A DNA stretch of 64,000 nucleotides from Xiphydria camelus (lineage: Eukaryota; Arthropoda; Insecta; Hymenoptera; Xiphydriidae), in NCBI GenBank assembly GCA_963678675.1, contig OY783193.1, positions 15,017,696 through 15,081,695 on the forward strand, written 5' to 3'. A model generated the notes under the pieces. The model searched no databases and had not been told where the DNA came from. It saw only the letters and a program-made list of their open reading frames with translations. Below, in pieces: positions 22,986 to 34,379 of the stretch (within the stretch, counting starts at the first letter, position 1; every line of letters begins with the position of its first letter). The translations under genes and the position numbers were made by a program.

Positions 22986-23145
22986 CATCGGTACAAAACT
23001 AAAAAAACGTTTTGGAAGGGGGGGGGGGGGTCCTTAAAAAACGCTTTTCTGGTCAAAATTCATGTTAGCAAATTTGATATTCTTACAAAACAATGCAAAA
23101 ACATATACAAACGAAATTGCAAAACTGCACCAAAACTTTCCCCTA

Positions 23146-24010
23146 TCAAGAGACACGGTAGTGTCTCGCGGCATGTTCATTCAAGTCGTCAGAACGACGC
23201 CGCCAGCGCTGTCGCCGCGAGCACCCGTGTATCTTTACAGGAAACATGTCTGCCCCCTTCACCCCTCAATTTTAACATCGAATTTTCTCAATAAATATAC
23301 GGTTATAACCAAAACTATGCCTAGTTACGCCATATAAATCGACTATTCTCTATCGATAGAGACCAGAGTAAATCATGTAAATCACATATTAACAGAGATT
23401 TTTCCTTAGCAACGCGAAGCCACGCCCCTCGCGCCTCAAAAGTCGAGAGAATCCGATTTCTCGGCCGATATATATATGTCAAAATCTCACAAAAATTCCG
23501 CCTGTCTTCGGCGATATTCGGCCATGGTCGGAAATGTGTACACAGATGCGGCCACGCGCATACGCCATCAAATGTATGTGAGAGTTTGTGAGAGAAGATA
23601 TTCCTTGAATGTTTTGTTGTTTTTAAAAATTAAGAAAATATTTCCATTCGCGAAACGATTTCCCTCACATTTTTTCGATCCTCGGACGCGCTTGTTAATA
23701 AAAAGTAAAAATTCAGTGTAATCGGAGTAGTGAATCTCAATAGTGGTGAATGTGACAGACGCTCCGTATAGTTTAATAATCGTTTGTATTTTTTTCGAAT
23801 ATCGAGATAGTGAACGAATGCAGTGGTATTCTTCTCTAGTTGCCTGTGCATCAAGAAAGGAGCAGGAAAGGAGACGGTCTCAGAAGAATTGCCATCAGAT
23901 AAGTTTAATTGCCATCTGACAGCTTTAACCTCACTTTCACACAATGGAAGGACAATATCTTTGTGTTTGTTCTATTTTTTGTTCTCAGGGTCATGCGAGC
24001 ACGGGAAAAA
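23146..24010 (+). repeat. 865-bp repeat, inverted partner at 35990-36867
   Basis: The block starts AGACACGGTAGTGTCTCG and runs through CGCTGTCGCCGCGAGCACC, the dispersed AATAAATATACGG repeat, ATGGCCGAAxACCGCCGAAG-like sequence and GTGAATCTCAACAGTGG-like sequence. The same order is present in reverse at 35990-36867. No protein domain recognised. Confidence 0.6.
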
Positions 24011-24374
24011 TCGAAGAAAATCAGTCATCAATACAAGCCGTGGCAGAATAGGAGATGAAATGGAATTGGATCACAATAATCAAGTAATTACTTTATCACT
24101 ATTTTTCTCTATCGATATATTTCCTCTTTCGTACTATCACAAGTTCCAATTTACATACCGACCTGTCAAACCTGAAGTGTACACGTACCTCACTTCTATT
24201 TCATCTCTTCTTCGTCTCCGGTGTAACGACGGTCAATGAGGAATTACTGATACCGATTAGGCAGATAAGTGCTGAATAACGTAGTATAATACGAAAGAGG
24301 AAATATATCATTTTTAATAATTCTGTCATTATTAGAATAGAATTGATTAACTCAGATATAGTTTTTTAATTTCT

Positions 24375-24965
24375 ACGCTCGAGTAAGTTCGGTATATTTT
24401 AAATAGTGAAATGTGCTGCATATGATTATGTAATTTACAATTTGTTACAGATCGCATGCAAACCCGAGGAGGTTTCTTTCCAACGAGGGATCATCCACTT
24501 GTTGTTCCAACAATAACCAGTTGCATTCATTGCATTTGACACAGGTCCGTATATAAATTGGTTCTTAATTTTTACGCTGAGTAAGTTCGGTATATTTTAA
24601 AAGTGAAATGCTGCATATAATTGTGTAATTTACAATTTGTTACAGATCGTTTGCGAACACGAGCAGGTTTCTTTCCAACGAGGGATCATCCACTTGTTGT
24701 TCCAACCACAACCAGTTGCATTCATTGCATTTGACAGGTCGGTATATAAATTGGTAGTATAATACGAAAGAGGAAATATATCATTTTTCTTAATTCTGTC
24801 ATTATTAGAATTGGTTAACTTAGATTAATATAATCTTAGTTTCTACGTTTAGTTCGTTCAGTATATTTTAAATTGTTTGTGTTATTTACAATTTGTTACA
24901 GATCATATGCGAACCCGAGGGGGTTTCTTTCGAACGAGGGATCTTCCACTTGTTGTTCCAAGAAC
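24375..24965. repeat. Three tandem copies of a Tc1-like intron/exon block
   Basis: The phrases TTCGGTATATTTTAAA, TTTACAATTTGTTACAGATC, GGTTTCTTTCCAACGAGGGA and CACTTGTTGTTCCAA occur in the same order three times, starting near 24385, 24587 and 24845. They resemble sequence near 20395-20525. Confidence 0.6.
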
Positions 24966-25171
24966 CTGCTGCTTTGGTTCATTCGGCGACCTGAATCTGC
25001 TGTGTCGAGTGCATGGACGTACGTCACTTTAAATGGATGAATATCCTTTAATATCCTCCGAACCGTAGACTTGCTAACCTCTGATTCTAACCTTTCTTGC
25101 CATATAGCCCGAATATTCGTTCGAGGGTTATTCCTTACTCTTTCTAGCAGAGCATCGATATTTTGCTGCAT
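24896..25171 (-). pseudogene. Tc1/mariner-like transposase N-terminal fragment
   Basis: The minus-strand frame begins MQQNIDALLERVRNNPRTNI and continues VSKSTVRRILKDIHPFKVTY, a clear helix-turn-helix of the Tc1/mariner superfamily, ending SRFLEQQVEDPSFERNP. The catalytic D-D-D part is missing. Its 5' end lies in the left arm of the palindrome at 25145-26240, so the same N-terminus occurs again at about 26195-26240 on the plus strand. Confidence 0.65.
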
Positions 25172-26240
25172 CTATATTCTTCTGGAACTTCCTAAAATAA
25201 TTATGAAAACCCTATATAATTCAGCCCGAACAAGTACAATCTTATCGGACTATACCTTATCGGGGAGATTTTTCGACATAATGATTCCGAAACGTTTTTA
25301 TCGAGAAGTATATATTTCTAACATACGGTAGTGTTCACGAATATTGTAAAATATCGCAGGAATGTTACAGAAAAGTTACTTGCAAGAACGTGCTTTGTGG
25401 GGTGCAAATGATGATATTTTGTAATCCATCGTTACACCAGAGGCGAAGAAGAGATGAAATAGAAGTGAGGTACATGTACACTTCACGTTTGACAGGTCGG
25501 TATATAAATTGAAACTTGTGATTGTATAATACGAAAGAGGAAAAACTTATATCGATAAAGAAAAAAAAATAAAGTAGTTACTCTATTATTGTAATCCAAT
25601 TCCATTATATATCCCTTATTTTTCTGCCACGACTTTGATTGTTGATAGTGGATGGATCAACCAATAAATTTGATTTTTCTTCGCTATCAGCAATTAAAGT
25701 CGTGGCACAAAAATAAGTGATACAATGTTATTGGATTACAATAATGGAGTAACTACTTTATTATTATTTTTTCTTTATCGATATAAGTTTTTCCTCTTTC
25801 ATATTATACTATCACAAGTTTCAATTTATATACCGACCTGTCAAACGTGAAGTGTACATGTATGTACCTCACTTCTATTTCATCTCTTCTTTGCCTTTGG
25901 TGTAAGGATGGAAATTACAAAATATCATCATTTACACCCCGCAAAGCACGTTTTTGCAAGTAACTTTTCTGTAACATTCCTGCGATATTTTACAATACTC
26001 GTGAACACTACCGTATGTTAGAAACAGTCCTTTACGTATAATATATATTTCTCGATAAATTCGCGAATGTTGCAAAACATCATAGAAACATTTCGGAATC
26101 ATTACGTCGAAAGATCTCCTAGATAAGGTACAGCTCGATAAGATTGTACTTGTTAGGGCTGAATTATATGGGGTTTTTATAATTATTTTAGGACGTCCCA
26201 GAAGAATACAGGTGCAGCAAAATATCGATGCTGTGCTGAA
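25145..26240. repeat. Head-to-head palindrome of Tc1-like element 5' regions
   Basis: About 500 bases from 25145 to 25645 are mirrored from about 25695 to 26240. Both arms contain GTAGTGTTCACGA or its complement, TGAAGTGTACATGTA, and the transposase start (IQVQQNIDA). The spacer is about 50 bases, including ACCAATAAATTTGATTTTTC. The result is two transposase 5' ends pointing outward. Confidence 0.7.
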
Positions 26241-26552
26241 AATTTATTTACGAGTAAGGGCGAAATTTCAGCGGTGCATGCAAAAGGATTTCTTAAAACT
26301 ATTCCAACGTCTCGAGTTAATATATGTAACAACATATATACTGTCATAAGTGGTACATTTACATGTGATGAAACAATTCGTCACGGTCATTGGAAGAGTA
26401 AACAGTATGTCCGATGGCAAACTCCAACTTTTGAATTTCCCTGACATTTGGCCGGAAGTGGTTGGGTCGTTTCTCTAGTCATTCATAGAATTGGTTTCGG
26501 GAGAGTGCGATGCGGTCTTACGAGCCGTAAAAGCGAGAAGTGTCAAGCGTCT
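26241..26552. other. Unassigned stretch
   Basis: No recognisable gene or repeat between the Tc1-like palindrome and the split MITE. Confidence 0.25.
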
Positions 26553-26714
26553 GGGGCCCCTTTCTCTAACTCGCTCGCAAAGTTGCGTATAGGGAAGCTG
26601 CACCTTGATTAGTGGAGCCATCGGTAGACATTCTCTGTATATTCTTGGTATAAACAATTCGTGACAGTATTAGGTTATATCAGAGTTTACTAGTGATTTT
26701 AATGTGAATCACAC

Positions 26715-27552
26715 ATGCCTAAATCGTAGCGAAACTGTTGTGTTACTAATTGGAAAAATGCTGAAAATTCTTGCGAAAACAGTAATATTAAGTTTTACTC
26801 ATTCCCGGGTAAATCCTACGAAATGGGAAGGCGACAGCAGTGGCTAAAAGCTGTTAACCGAAAAAAGTAAGTAAGTTTAGTAGTCGTTGAGAACCAAATT
26901 ATCATTGTGGGAAGGCGACAGCAGTGGATAAAAGCTGTTAACCGAAAAAAGTAAGTTTAGGTTATTAGTCGTTAAGAACAAAATTATTATCATTGCAATA
27001 TTTCAGTGAGGATGGTTCTTTATAGGTTCGTTCCAACTAACACGAGAACTTGTTCTGAACTCGACGGAGTGTTCATAGTCTGATCTAGCCGTCCCAAAAA
27101 TCAGACTGCGCACACTCCGTCGAGTTCAGAACCAGTTCTCGTGTTCGTTGGAACGAACCCTATGGTTACCAACAAAATATTCAAAAATATGTAGTCCACA
27201 TTTTGTCGGAGGCCAACGAAGTACCATGCAGTCTCATCCTGCGTATATTCCAACTATATTCTCTGCGACACGGTCCCAAATTTCAACAGAAGCGGAGACG
27301 CAGGCTATTTCTCGTTTTGAAAGATATATGAAAAGGATCGACCGCACTTCTGAAACTGTTTTCAGCCCTAAAATTACGCAGGTGATACAAGCTAACAATG
27401 AAGATGAAGAGGTTGAAAGAATAATCCATCCCGTCAATACAAAAAGTAATGTTGAAACACAGTGTTGTTTTGACTCTTACGAAACAAATAAAGAATATTT
27501 TGTGTTTGAAAGTTCCTTAGATGGAAATAACTTTATAAAGGGGGTAAATTGA
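26715..27552 (+). pseudogene. THAP-domain protein of the deleted ISL2EU-like element
   Basis: Exon 1 (26715-26866) reads MPKS, an in-frame TAG, then RNCCVTNWKNAEN...KFYSFPGKSYEMGRRQQWLKAVNRK, a THAP zinc finger, and ends at a GTAAGT donor. The last 46 bases of the exon with the donor are repeated at 26911-26958. Exon 2 starts at 27007 after ATTTCAG and carries the second half, including KICSPHFVGG (the C and H ligands). Inside it sits an AT-flanked 138-base insert (27024-27161) whose removal reconnects the frame. After the THAP domain come RFERYMKRIDRTSE and an acidic region, then a stop at 27550-27552. There is no nuclease domain. It is dead because of the early stop and the insert. Confidence 0.7.
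27024..27161. mobile_element. AT-flanked GTTCCAAC-type MITE, 138 bp
   Basis: It starts AGGTTCGTTCCAAC and ends GTTGGAACGAACCCT, with AT directly outside both ends (27022-27023 and 27162-27163). The arms are inverted repeats of about 55 bases (AGTTCTCGTGTTCGTTGGA at the right). It belongs to the same family as 7326-8060 and 47460-50996. Confidence 0.75.
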
Positions 27553-27754
27553 TAGACATTTGTCTTATGACATGTTCAGTCATAAAAAACAGTCCATGGT
27601 GTTCTATTTCCTGAATATTTATCACATATTTTGCTTCACATAATTTCTTTCCTTTTAGCACTTCTGATGGTCTGTTATTATTGAAATAAATTTTTTCAAA
27701 CCCACAGCGAATAACTTTGTCCATTTTTGGAAACAAATGAACAAAATACTTCAA
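27533..27754 (-). pseudogene. N-terminal fragment of a SWIM/YqaJ-type protein (probable)
   Basis: The minus-strand frame reads MDKVIRCGFEKIYF and EVLKGKKLCEAKYVINIQEI, resembling the region that precedes the SWIM cysteines in transposon SWIM proteins (a GKKLxxAxYV block). No cysteines or nuclease core follow. It converges on the THAP gene, as expected for ISL2EU. Similarity is judged from memory of the family and is moderate. Confidence 0.45.
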
Positions 27755-28079
27755 AAATTACATTACACGAAGAAAACACCGACTTAAAAAAATTTACTGA
27801 CACGTTTTGTTTATACCAACTATATTCCAGCAGCGATCACAAGGGGGCACTGTTCGCCGGTTCGTGCAGCTTCCCTATACGCATCTTAGCCAATAGACCA
27901 ATCAGGACCAAGTATTCCGTTGTGGTGGGGATCCTGATTGGTCTACTCGCTAAGAAACGTATACGTTTCTCTTGCAAGGGAGTTAGAGAAAGGAGCCCCT
28001 GATCTCCCAGTAGCTGTCAATTCAGGAGATCGAAACATCTAACCTCGAAATGGTTAATTTGTAAATAATGGTGAATAAT

Positions 28080-28790
28080 GTGTAGAAGTGATAGGAAATA
28101 ATCATTCGCGGGAAAAGATGACTCGATGGACATCGGAGAATGTCAGGCTTGTCACCGAGCGCCTATTACCCACGGTACATTAATTGCAATACGCGCTTCT
28201 CGTTTCATTCAACTATTCCAGCGTTAAATAACTTTTACTTCTTTCAAGGTAATAACCTTTTATGAACTGTTCGTGATAGGAGGCAGCGATCGATAATAGA
28301 GACTCGTCGTAGACAAGTTCGTCTATTAAAACTAAAAGGCAATTGGTGTGCCGAACTACTACTGCGATAATGTGCCCGAGCTCACGGTCTATTCTGCAAT
28401 TAACGTTAACATAATCGTAATTATGCTCGGGTGGTGGATGTTCCAAAAGAGGTAAGTTGATACTAAACATCGGATGCTGTAAGCTGACTTGCTAGTGTAG
28501 TTTGCAACTGGAACATCATCGCAGGAATAATTTGTCTACGATTAGTCACAATCATTGATCGTTGCCCCCTACGATCAACAATTAGTACAAGGTAAATGCT
28601 TTGAAAGAAGTAAAAGTTACTTAGAGCAGGAATAGTTGAAACAGAAATCGCATATTGCAATGAAAGTACTATGGGTGAAAGGCGCTCGGTTTTTACGGAC
28701 AGGACGTGAGCTAGATCCTCTTCGGTTGCACCTGTACGAGATGACACGTCAGAAAATCGTGAGTCTTCATGAAAATCTTCTAACCTACTC
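28080..28790. repeat. Foldback repeat (GAGCGCC / CAACTATTCC family)
   Basis: The block 28132-28255 (GAGCGCC ... CAACTATTCCAGCG ... TTTTACTTCTTTCAA) is mirrored at about 28590-28705. The flanking GATGACTCGATGGACATCGG also recurs at about 33335, where a third partial copy lies (33240-33450). Short frames at 28213-28470 and 28463-28747 are by-products. Confidence 0.6.
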
Positions 28791-29245
28791 GTTCTGCAAT
28801 AATACTTAATAATAAAAAGCTATTCTCCTACATGTACATATTCTCCTGATGAATAAATTCTAAAAAAAAAAGCAGTGAAATCTCTCCACAAAAACAGATT
28901 CTCTGTAAAAAAAGGCGGCATGTTCATTCACAGTGCCAACAAAAATTGATACGTAAATCTGTCAGATATCTACAAGATGTTTATATGTCTAAAAAATGAC
29001 ATCTATATTTGTTATAAACATGGTTGAAATCTAGATGTCTAACAGATAAAGTGAAAAATATAAGGGCTCTCTAGTCTATAAATCCCTTTCAAAATATCAC
29101 GAGAATAAATCAAAAGTAACGTGGTTATAATTAATTGGCTCATGTCGGTATAAAATATGAAACTTTAATTTTGTGGTAATAAAAAGCTATTCTCCTACAT
29201 GTACGTATTCTCCTCATGAATAAATTCCAAAAAGTAGTGAAATCC
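28790..29245. repeat. Family R flank and truncated arm
   Basis: Contains ATTCTCCTACATGTACATATTC, then a short arm starting near 28888 (CACAAAAACAGATTC to TTGATACGTAAA), then the reverse complement of the sequence at 19968-20180. This shows the family R repeat extends beyond its palindromic core. Confidence 0.5.
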
Positions 29246-29971
29246 CCCCACAAAAACAGATTCTCTGTAAAAAAAAGGCGGCATGTTCATTCAGTGCCAA
29301 CAAAAATTGATACGTAAAATACTCTCCAAAAAAGATTTGAAATCAATTAAGATCGCCATGTTCAAGAGTTATATATAAAAAGTAAAAGGCATCATTTGAA
29401 AGGGAAATTATTGTAAATCAAGTGACTACAAAATTCGACTAAAAAAATTTATAAAAAAAATTTTAATAAAAAAGAACGCCGCGTTTTTTCCCTTCAAAAT
29501 AAAAAATTCAGACACAGAATTATACTCGATGTTTATGCACTTATGAGATTTTAAATAAATTCATACACTTATATGATACCACCAGTATACCGAATGTCGT
29601 ACGAGAAACCGATCAGGCGGGGGCCTTCTGAATTTCTCTGAATTTGACTTCGGCAGTGCAATTTATGAATCACTCTAGCACCGTCCAAGCACTACCAATT
29701 ATTCGGTATAGTGGACAAAATATGAAAACTTAAACGCGGCAAGTTCTTTTTTATTAAAATTTTTTTATAAATTTTTTTATTCGAATTTTGTAGTCACTTG
29801 ATTTACAATAATTTCCCTTTCAAATGATGCCTTTTACTTTTTATATATAACTCTTGAACATGGCGATCTTAATTGATTTCAAATCTTTTTTGGAGAGTAT
29901 TTTACGTATCAATTTTTGTTGGCACTGAATGAACATGCCGCCTTTTTTACAGAGAATCTGTTTTTGTGGGG
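29246..29971. mobile_element. Foldback family R, copy B
   Basis: It starts CCCCACAAAAACAGATTC and ends with its reverse complement. The arms of about 330 bases are mirrored, with TTAAGATCGCCATGTTCAAG in each. The core (about 29590-29725) begins ACCGAATGTCGTACGAGAAA and includes CGGGGGCCTTCTGAATTTC. The same core is reversed in copy C. Confidence 0.7.
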
Positions 29972-29994
29972 TTTGCCCTCTTCGAGCATCATTT

Positions 29995-30690
29995 GACTAT
30001 AGTCCAGTAAAAATAGCTCTGAACCTAACATTTTGAGTCTCCTGGCTGAATTTGAAATTAAAGTTACATGAAGGTGTTTCAAAACTACCCCCAAAATCCC
30101 AAGATTCACAACCCCTCGGAAGCCGAGAAAAGCAATAAAAACCACCCTTGGACACCATTGTTTTAAAATATTTCGCGAAGACTAAAGAAAATGAAAAAAT
30201 TGTTTAAATTAAAGTTGTAGAGTAGGTGAAAATACGTAAAAAAGTTTTATGACTTTTTCATATTTATGCAATATCCTAAGCGCTATGAGGGGATGAAGAT
30301 GTTAGAATAATTCGAAGACTTTAAAAAATCGTAAGAAATTGAAAAATGCATATTTGTTACTTTCTTATATATCAATTCACGTGGAAAGGTTGAATCTACA
30401 TTCTGAGAGAATTTTTTTTTATTTTAAGCATTTTGTATTAACAGTATCGTTCTTCAAAATATTTACATTTCAAAATTTATACAAGAACATTATTTCACAA
30501 AATTTTAAAAACCACCATTCGATTCCTCGTAAAATCACCTTCAGAAAAGTTCTCGGTGACTTTTTCGAACAGGCTATATTTTTCGAGATATGTTTAATTA
30601 AATTTTCGGGGAGAGAGAGAGAGAGAGTTCTTATTTGACAACCACGGGTCGAAAGGACAGAAACGTATGTCCGCTCCGTTCCCACCCGAG
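29995..30690. repeat. 0.7-kb repeat with inverted partner 29 kb away
   Basis: The block from GACTATAGTCCAGTAAAAAT through CCCCTCGGAAGCCGAGAAAA and TTCTCGGTGACTTTTTCGAA to GGTCGAAAGGACA has a near-identical inverted copy at 59153-59836. Open frames in either copy (for example 29909-30145) do not match any known domain. Confidence 0.7.
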
Positions 30691-32206
30691 GCGAAATTTC
30701 TATATTCACTTTGACACTGAACACCCTGCTAGTTTCCCTTGCGCTAGCAGTATCTTCAGTGTCAAAGTAGTGTTCATGTCCATATGAAAATGACACTGAC
30801 TTTGACACTGCTGAACCTACATAATTCCATTTTCGGTAGTAGCAGGGTCAAGTCAGTGTCTTTGAACGCAAACTTTCTATACTCATTTTGACACTGGTGA
30901 CCCTGCTATTCAGGGTCATCAGCGTGGTTAGCAGGTAGCTGAAATTCAGGGTATTCAGGTTGGAAATAGGGTTTTCTTAAATATGAATGCGATCTATGTA
31001 AACTCCACAGAAAGTACACGGAGAGAAATCGTCAGTACTATTTGCCTGAAATTCAGGGAAAAAATACCCAACTAGTACGGTAATCGTGTTGCATTTGGTC
31101 AGTAAGGTAAAAAATATCATGCATTCAAAGAGTTTTTCATGTTCTCGAAAGTAAAATGTGACCTCTGTATCAAATAAAAAATGTGGTTGGAATAGATGAA
31201 AATTATGGCTGAAATAGATTGAAAGTGTCAAATAATGAGAAATATTTTACTGTTCTCGGGGTAGAAACTGCTGCACCGGTACGGTAAAATATACTAACCT
31301 GTACTGAAATTATTACTAACCTCAAGGATTATTTTTTTCCCACCAATTAGAATATAAATTTACCGTTCAATGTGATACTTTTTATTTTACGTTTTTATAT
31401 TTTTTATTTATCCGTGAGCAAATTTTCTTCACCTTATTAAGTGAAAATTAATTATTAAATTAAAAATTGTATGGAAATTTTCATATATTTTGTTCTAATT
31501 ACTTGTTTAATATCGGGAATTGAATTCTTTTCCTGACATTTGAGCAAAGTGCGTTTATTTGTGACCGTTGCTATCGAGCGTCGCGTCGTTCCGCGGCTTT
31601 CGTACCAGTGCAGTGCCGAAAAATTCGCATCACGGAGGAAGTCGCGGCATCGAGATACGTACCCGCGCTTGCCTGTGCCAGAAATAGCAGTTTATTGCGG
31701 CCAGGTAGTAAACGATCCCTGCAAACGACGAGTATTTCTAACTTCCTTGTTACGCGTTCATTACTAATGAAAATTCGACAGCTTTTGTAGGAAATATTTC
31801 CCGAAAGAACAGTTTATTGATGAATGCGACTGATTGTGAGTTACAACGTGATGAATGTGACTGCGACTTGACTTCGGCTCTTCGCCGAAGTAGCTCTTGC
31901 GATGGTCGAAGGAGAGAATGACCACCGAGCTGCCCAAGCCGTCCTTACGCCTGGCTCGTCCCTTATTCCGAGCCGATCACCGTGCGTTCTCAGGTAGCGT
32001 CGGTGTCCTGTTAGTCGGACGATCGGTATGGTTGTCCGTACGTTATCGAGGATGTTCCGTTAACGGCCCGCAGACCCTAGGTTTTCTCCGTCAAATCGTT
32101 CCTCACACTTTTCTGCTCAGAAGAACAAATGACATACAAAATTAAATAGATTAAAATTTTTCAATGAAAATCTTATCTGCTGAGACTCTATGTATTGTAA
32201 GCTATA
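30691..32206. other. Unassigned region, partly GC-rich
   Basis: Around 30700-30960 the phrase TTTGACACTG recurs in both directions, often near CCCTGCTA. At 31018 the phrase ACACGGAGAGAAAT appears; its inverse is near 42880. From 31550 to 32110 the sequence is richer in G and C, with open frames but no domain, so it may be an old exon or untranslated region. Nothing firm is called. Confidence 0.3.
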
Positions 32207-32932
32207 CCCCACAAAAACAGATTCTCTGTAAAAAATGGCGGCATGTTCATTCAGTGCCAACAAAAATTGATACGTAAAATACTCTCCAAAAAAGATTTGA
32301 AATCAATTAAGATCGCCATGTTCAAGATTTATGTATTAAAAGTAAAAGGCATCATTTGAAAGGAAAATTATTGTAAATCAAGTTACTAAAAAATTCGACT
32401 AAAAAAATTTATAAAAAAATTTTAATAAAAAAGAACTTGCCGCGTTTAAGTTTTCATATTTTGTCCACTATGCCGAATAATTGGCAGTGCTTGGACGGTG
32501 CTAGAGTGATTCATAAATTACACTGCCGAAGTCAAATTCAGAGAATTTCAGAAGGCCCCCGCCTAATCGGTTTCCCGTGCGACATTCGGTATACTGGTGG
32601 TATCATATTATAAGTGTATGAATTTATTTAAAATCATAAGTGCATAAAAATCGAGTATAATTCTGTCTGAATTTTTTATTTTGAAGAAAAAAACGCGGCA
32701 AGTTCTTTTTTATTAAAATCTTTTTATAAATTTTTTTAGTCGAATTTTTTAGTAACTTGATTTACAATAATTTTCCTTTCAAATGATGCCTTTTACTTTT
32801 AATACATAAATCTTGAACATGGCGATCTTAATTGATTTCAAATCTTTTTTGGAGAGTATTTTACGTATCAATTTTTGTTGGCACTGAATGAACATGCCGC
32901 CTTTTTTTTACAGAGAATCTGTTTTTGTGGGG
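32207..32932. mobile_element. Foldback family R, copy C
   Basis: Same termini as copies A and B (CCCCACAAAAACAGATTC and reverse complement). Arms are about 260 and 340 bases. The core (about 32470-32595) is the reverse complement of the core in copy B, running from ATGCCGAATAATTGGCAGTG to GCGACATTCGGTATAC. Confidence 0.75.
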
Positions 32933-32978
32933 GGATTTCACTACTTTTTGGAATTTATTCATCGGGAGAATATGTACA

Positions 32979-33186
32979 CCCGGGGATACGGTATCTGTCG
33001 CTGGTGACTTTTTTTAAACGTTATTTTTAAACGTACTAACCAATGAATAATTAATTCTCATGCGCTCATTAGCTACGGTGACATCTACTCTCGTGAATGA
33101 AAGTATGAGGATTATTAATTATTGGTTAGTACGTTTAAAAATAACGTTTAAAAACAGTCACCAGCGACAGATGCCGTGTCCCCGGG
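32979..33186. mobile_element. 208-bp MITE with TGTACA direct repeats
   Basis: CCCGGGGATACGGTATCTGT opens and its near reverse complement closes the element. TGTACA stands at 32973-32978 and 33187-33192. The same site without insertion is visible in relatives (ATATGTACATGTAGG-like at 28830, reversed), so the duplication is supported. No superfamily is assigned for a 6-bp target. Confidence 0.7.
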
Positions 33187-33239
33187 TGTACATGTAGGAG
33201 AATAGTTTTTTATTATTAAGTATTACTGCAGAACGAGTA

Positions 33240-33450
33240 GGTTAGAAGATTTTCATAAAGACTCACGATTTTCTGACATATCATCTCGTACAGGTGCAAC
33301 CGAAGAGGATCTAACTCGTGTCCTGTCCGTAAAAAGATGACTCGATGGACATCGGAGAATGTCAGTCTTGTCAGCGAGCGCCTTCATCCATAGTACCCAT
33401 AGTACTTTCATTGCAATATGGGCTTTTCGTTCCAACTATTCCTGCTTTAA
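33240..33450 (+). repeat. Third copy of the GAGCGCC foldback repeat
   Basis: GTTAGAAGATTTTCATAAAG through GCAACCGAAGAGGATCTA to CCAACTATTCCTGCTTTAAG matches, inverted, the sequence at about 28610-28790. Confidence 0.6.
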
Positions 33451-34379
33451 GGAGGTTCGACTATCAGACGAAAACCAACTTACAGCCCTAATTTTTTTAT
33501 ATGATATACACGAATACTTTACACAACTAATACGAAAATTTGAGCAATATAGACCGTCTATAGTTTCTTCGTTATTTTATTCTAAAGTTGACCACTTTTA
33601 ACATATCGCCTTATGGCAGACGATTGTACTAAGGTAGATTATCACTGACTTTAACACACATTCCGCCAACTTTAGACTTTGAAAGACTAGTAATTTGACA
33701 GATGAAATATTAAGGATTATGTAAAAAATAAGTAAATTGGGTTTTACCGTATAGTTGCAACGTAATATTGTCATGAAATTCGTTTTGACTTCGCAAACCA
33801 TTAGCATGCCATATTAACGGTGAGAGACTTGGCAACACGGCAGCGAAACAGCTGTAAAGCTCGTCCACTTGCCGTTCCAAAAACCAGTCAGAATAGTTCA
33901 TTCGTCGAGCTGGATCTAGCTAATTGTACGCTGAAACATGCCCAAGTCGTATTCAGCCTTGAGAAGATTTATTTTCAATATTGGTGGGTAATAAGTTAGT
34001 TCGAATAGGTGCACCTGAGAAAATATTGAATTGAGTTGCTATTGGGACGTAACAACGGCAATCCAGCAGTCTCATAACCGACAGAAATTACGAAAGAGAT
34101 ATTTATGTTAAATTATCTTAACAAATATTTAATTAAGAAATTACATCCCATAAAACACGTCTTTACAAGTAATTTTTGTGATATTCTTGGGATATTTTGC
34201 AATATTTTTGAACACTACCCTATGTTAGAAATATATCTTTCTCGATAAATTCACAAAGTTGCAAAACGTTATAGAAACATTTTGGAATCATTACATTGAA
34301 AGAAACAGCTCAATAAGACAGCTCGATAAGATTGTACTTGTCAGAGCTGAATTATATATGTGATTTCTATAATTATTTT
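33451..34379. other. Unassigned stretch
   Basis: No clear gene. The part from about 34140 resembles the Tc1-like flank at 25330-25400 and 25980-26060 (AACACTACC, TATTTCTCGATAAATTC), so the Tc1-like element probably begins here. Confidence 0.35.

Larger units (their letters stand above)
20922..23143. mobile_element. CXC element copy B with long terminal inverted repeats
   Basis: TA lies outside both ends. GGAGAAAGTTTTGGTGTGG at 20922 matches the reverse complement ending at 23143. Inverted similarity runs for about 250 bases through a poly-C/poly-G tract and the phrase AACATTAGTTCTATATGAAA. The right arm is interrupted by about 300 bases (22690-22985). The interior holds a degenerate CXC-family gene on the plus strand. 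It lies within Tc1-like transposase remains. The superfamily is not assigned. Confidence 0.7.
26592..27875. mobile_element. Deleted ISL2EU-like element carrying THAP and SWIM-gene fragments
   Basis: The ends GGGAAGCTGCAC and GTGCAGCTTCCC are inverted repeats. TATA flanks both sides; because the repeat is symmetric, the duplication could be TATA or AT. A THAP-domain gene lies on the plus strand, and a fragment resembling the N-terminal part of SWIM-YqaJ proteins lies on the minus strand, the same convergent order as in the element at 5679-10271. DDE and YqaJ domains are absent, so this is a deletion derivative of about 1.28 kb. Confidence 0.65.
26553..27999. repeat. GGGGCCCC MITE, copy 2, split by an ISL2EU-like element
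   Basis: The left part (26553-26591) and right part (27876-27999) together match the MITE at 17550-17708. The interruption falls at GCGTATACGC of the MITE, where TATA is present on both sides of the insert. Confidence 0.75.

Noticed and set aside
24375..24965. CRISPR-like array
   Set aside because: Only three long, diverged tandem units without spacers; it is duplicated Tc1-like sequence in a eukaryotic context.
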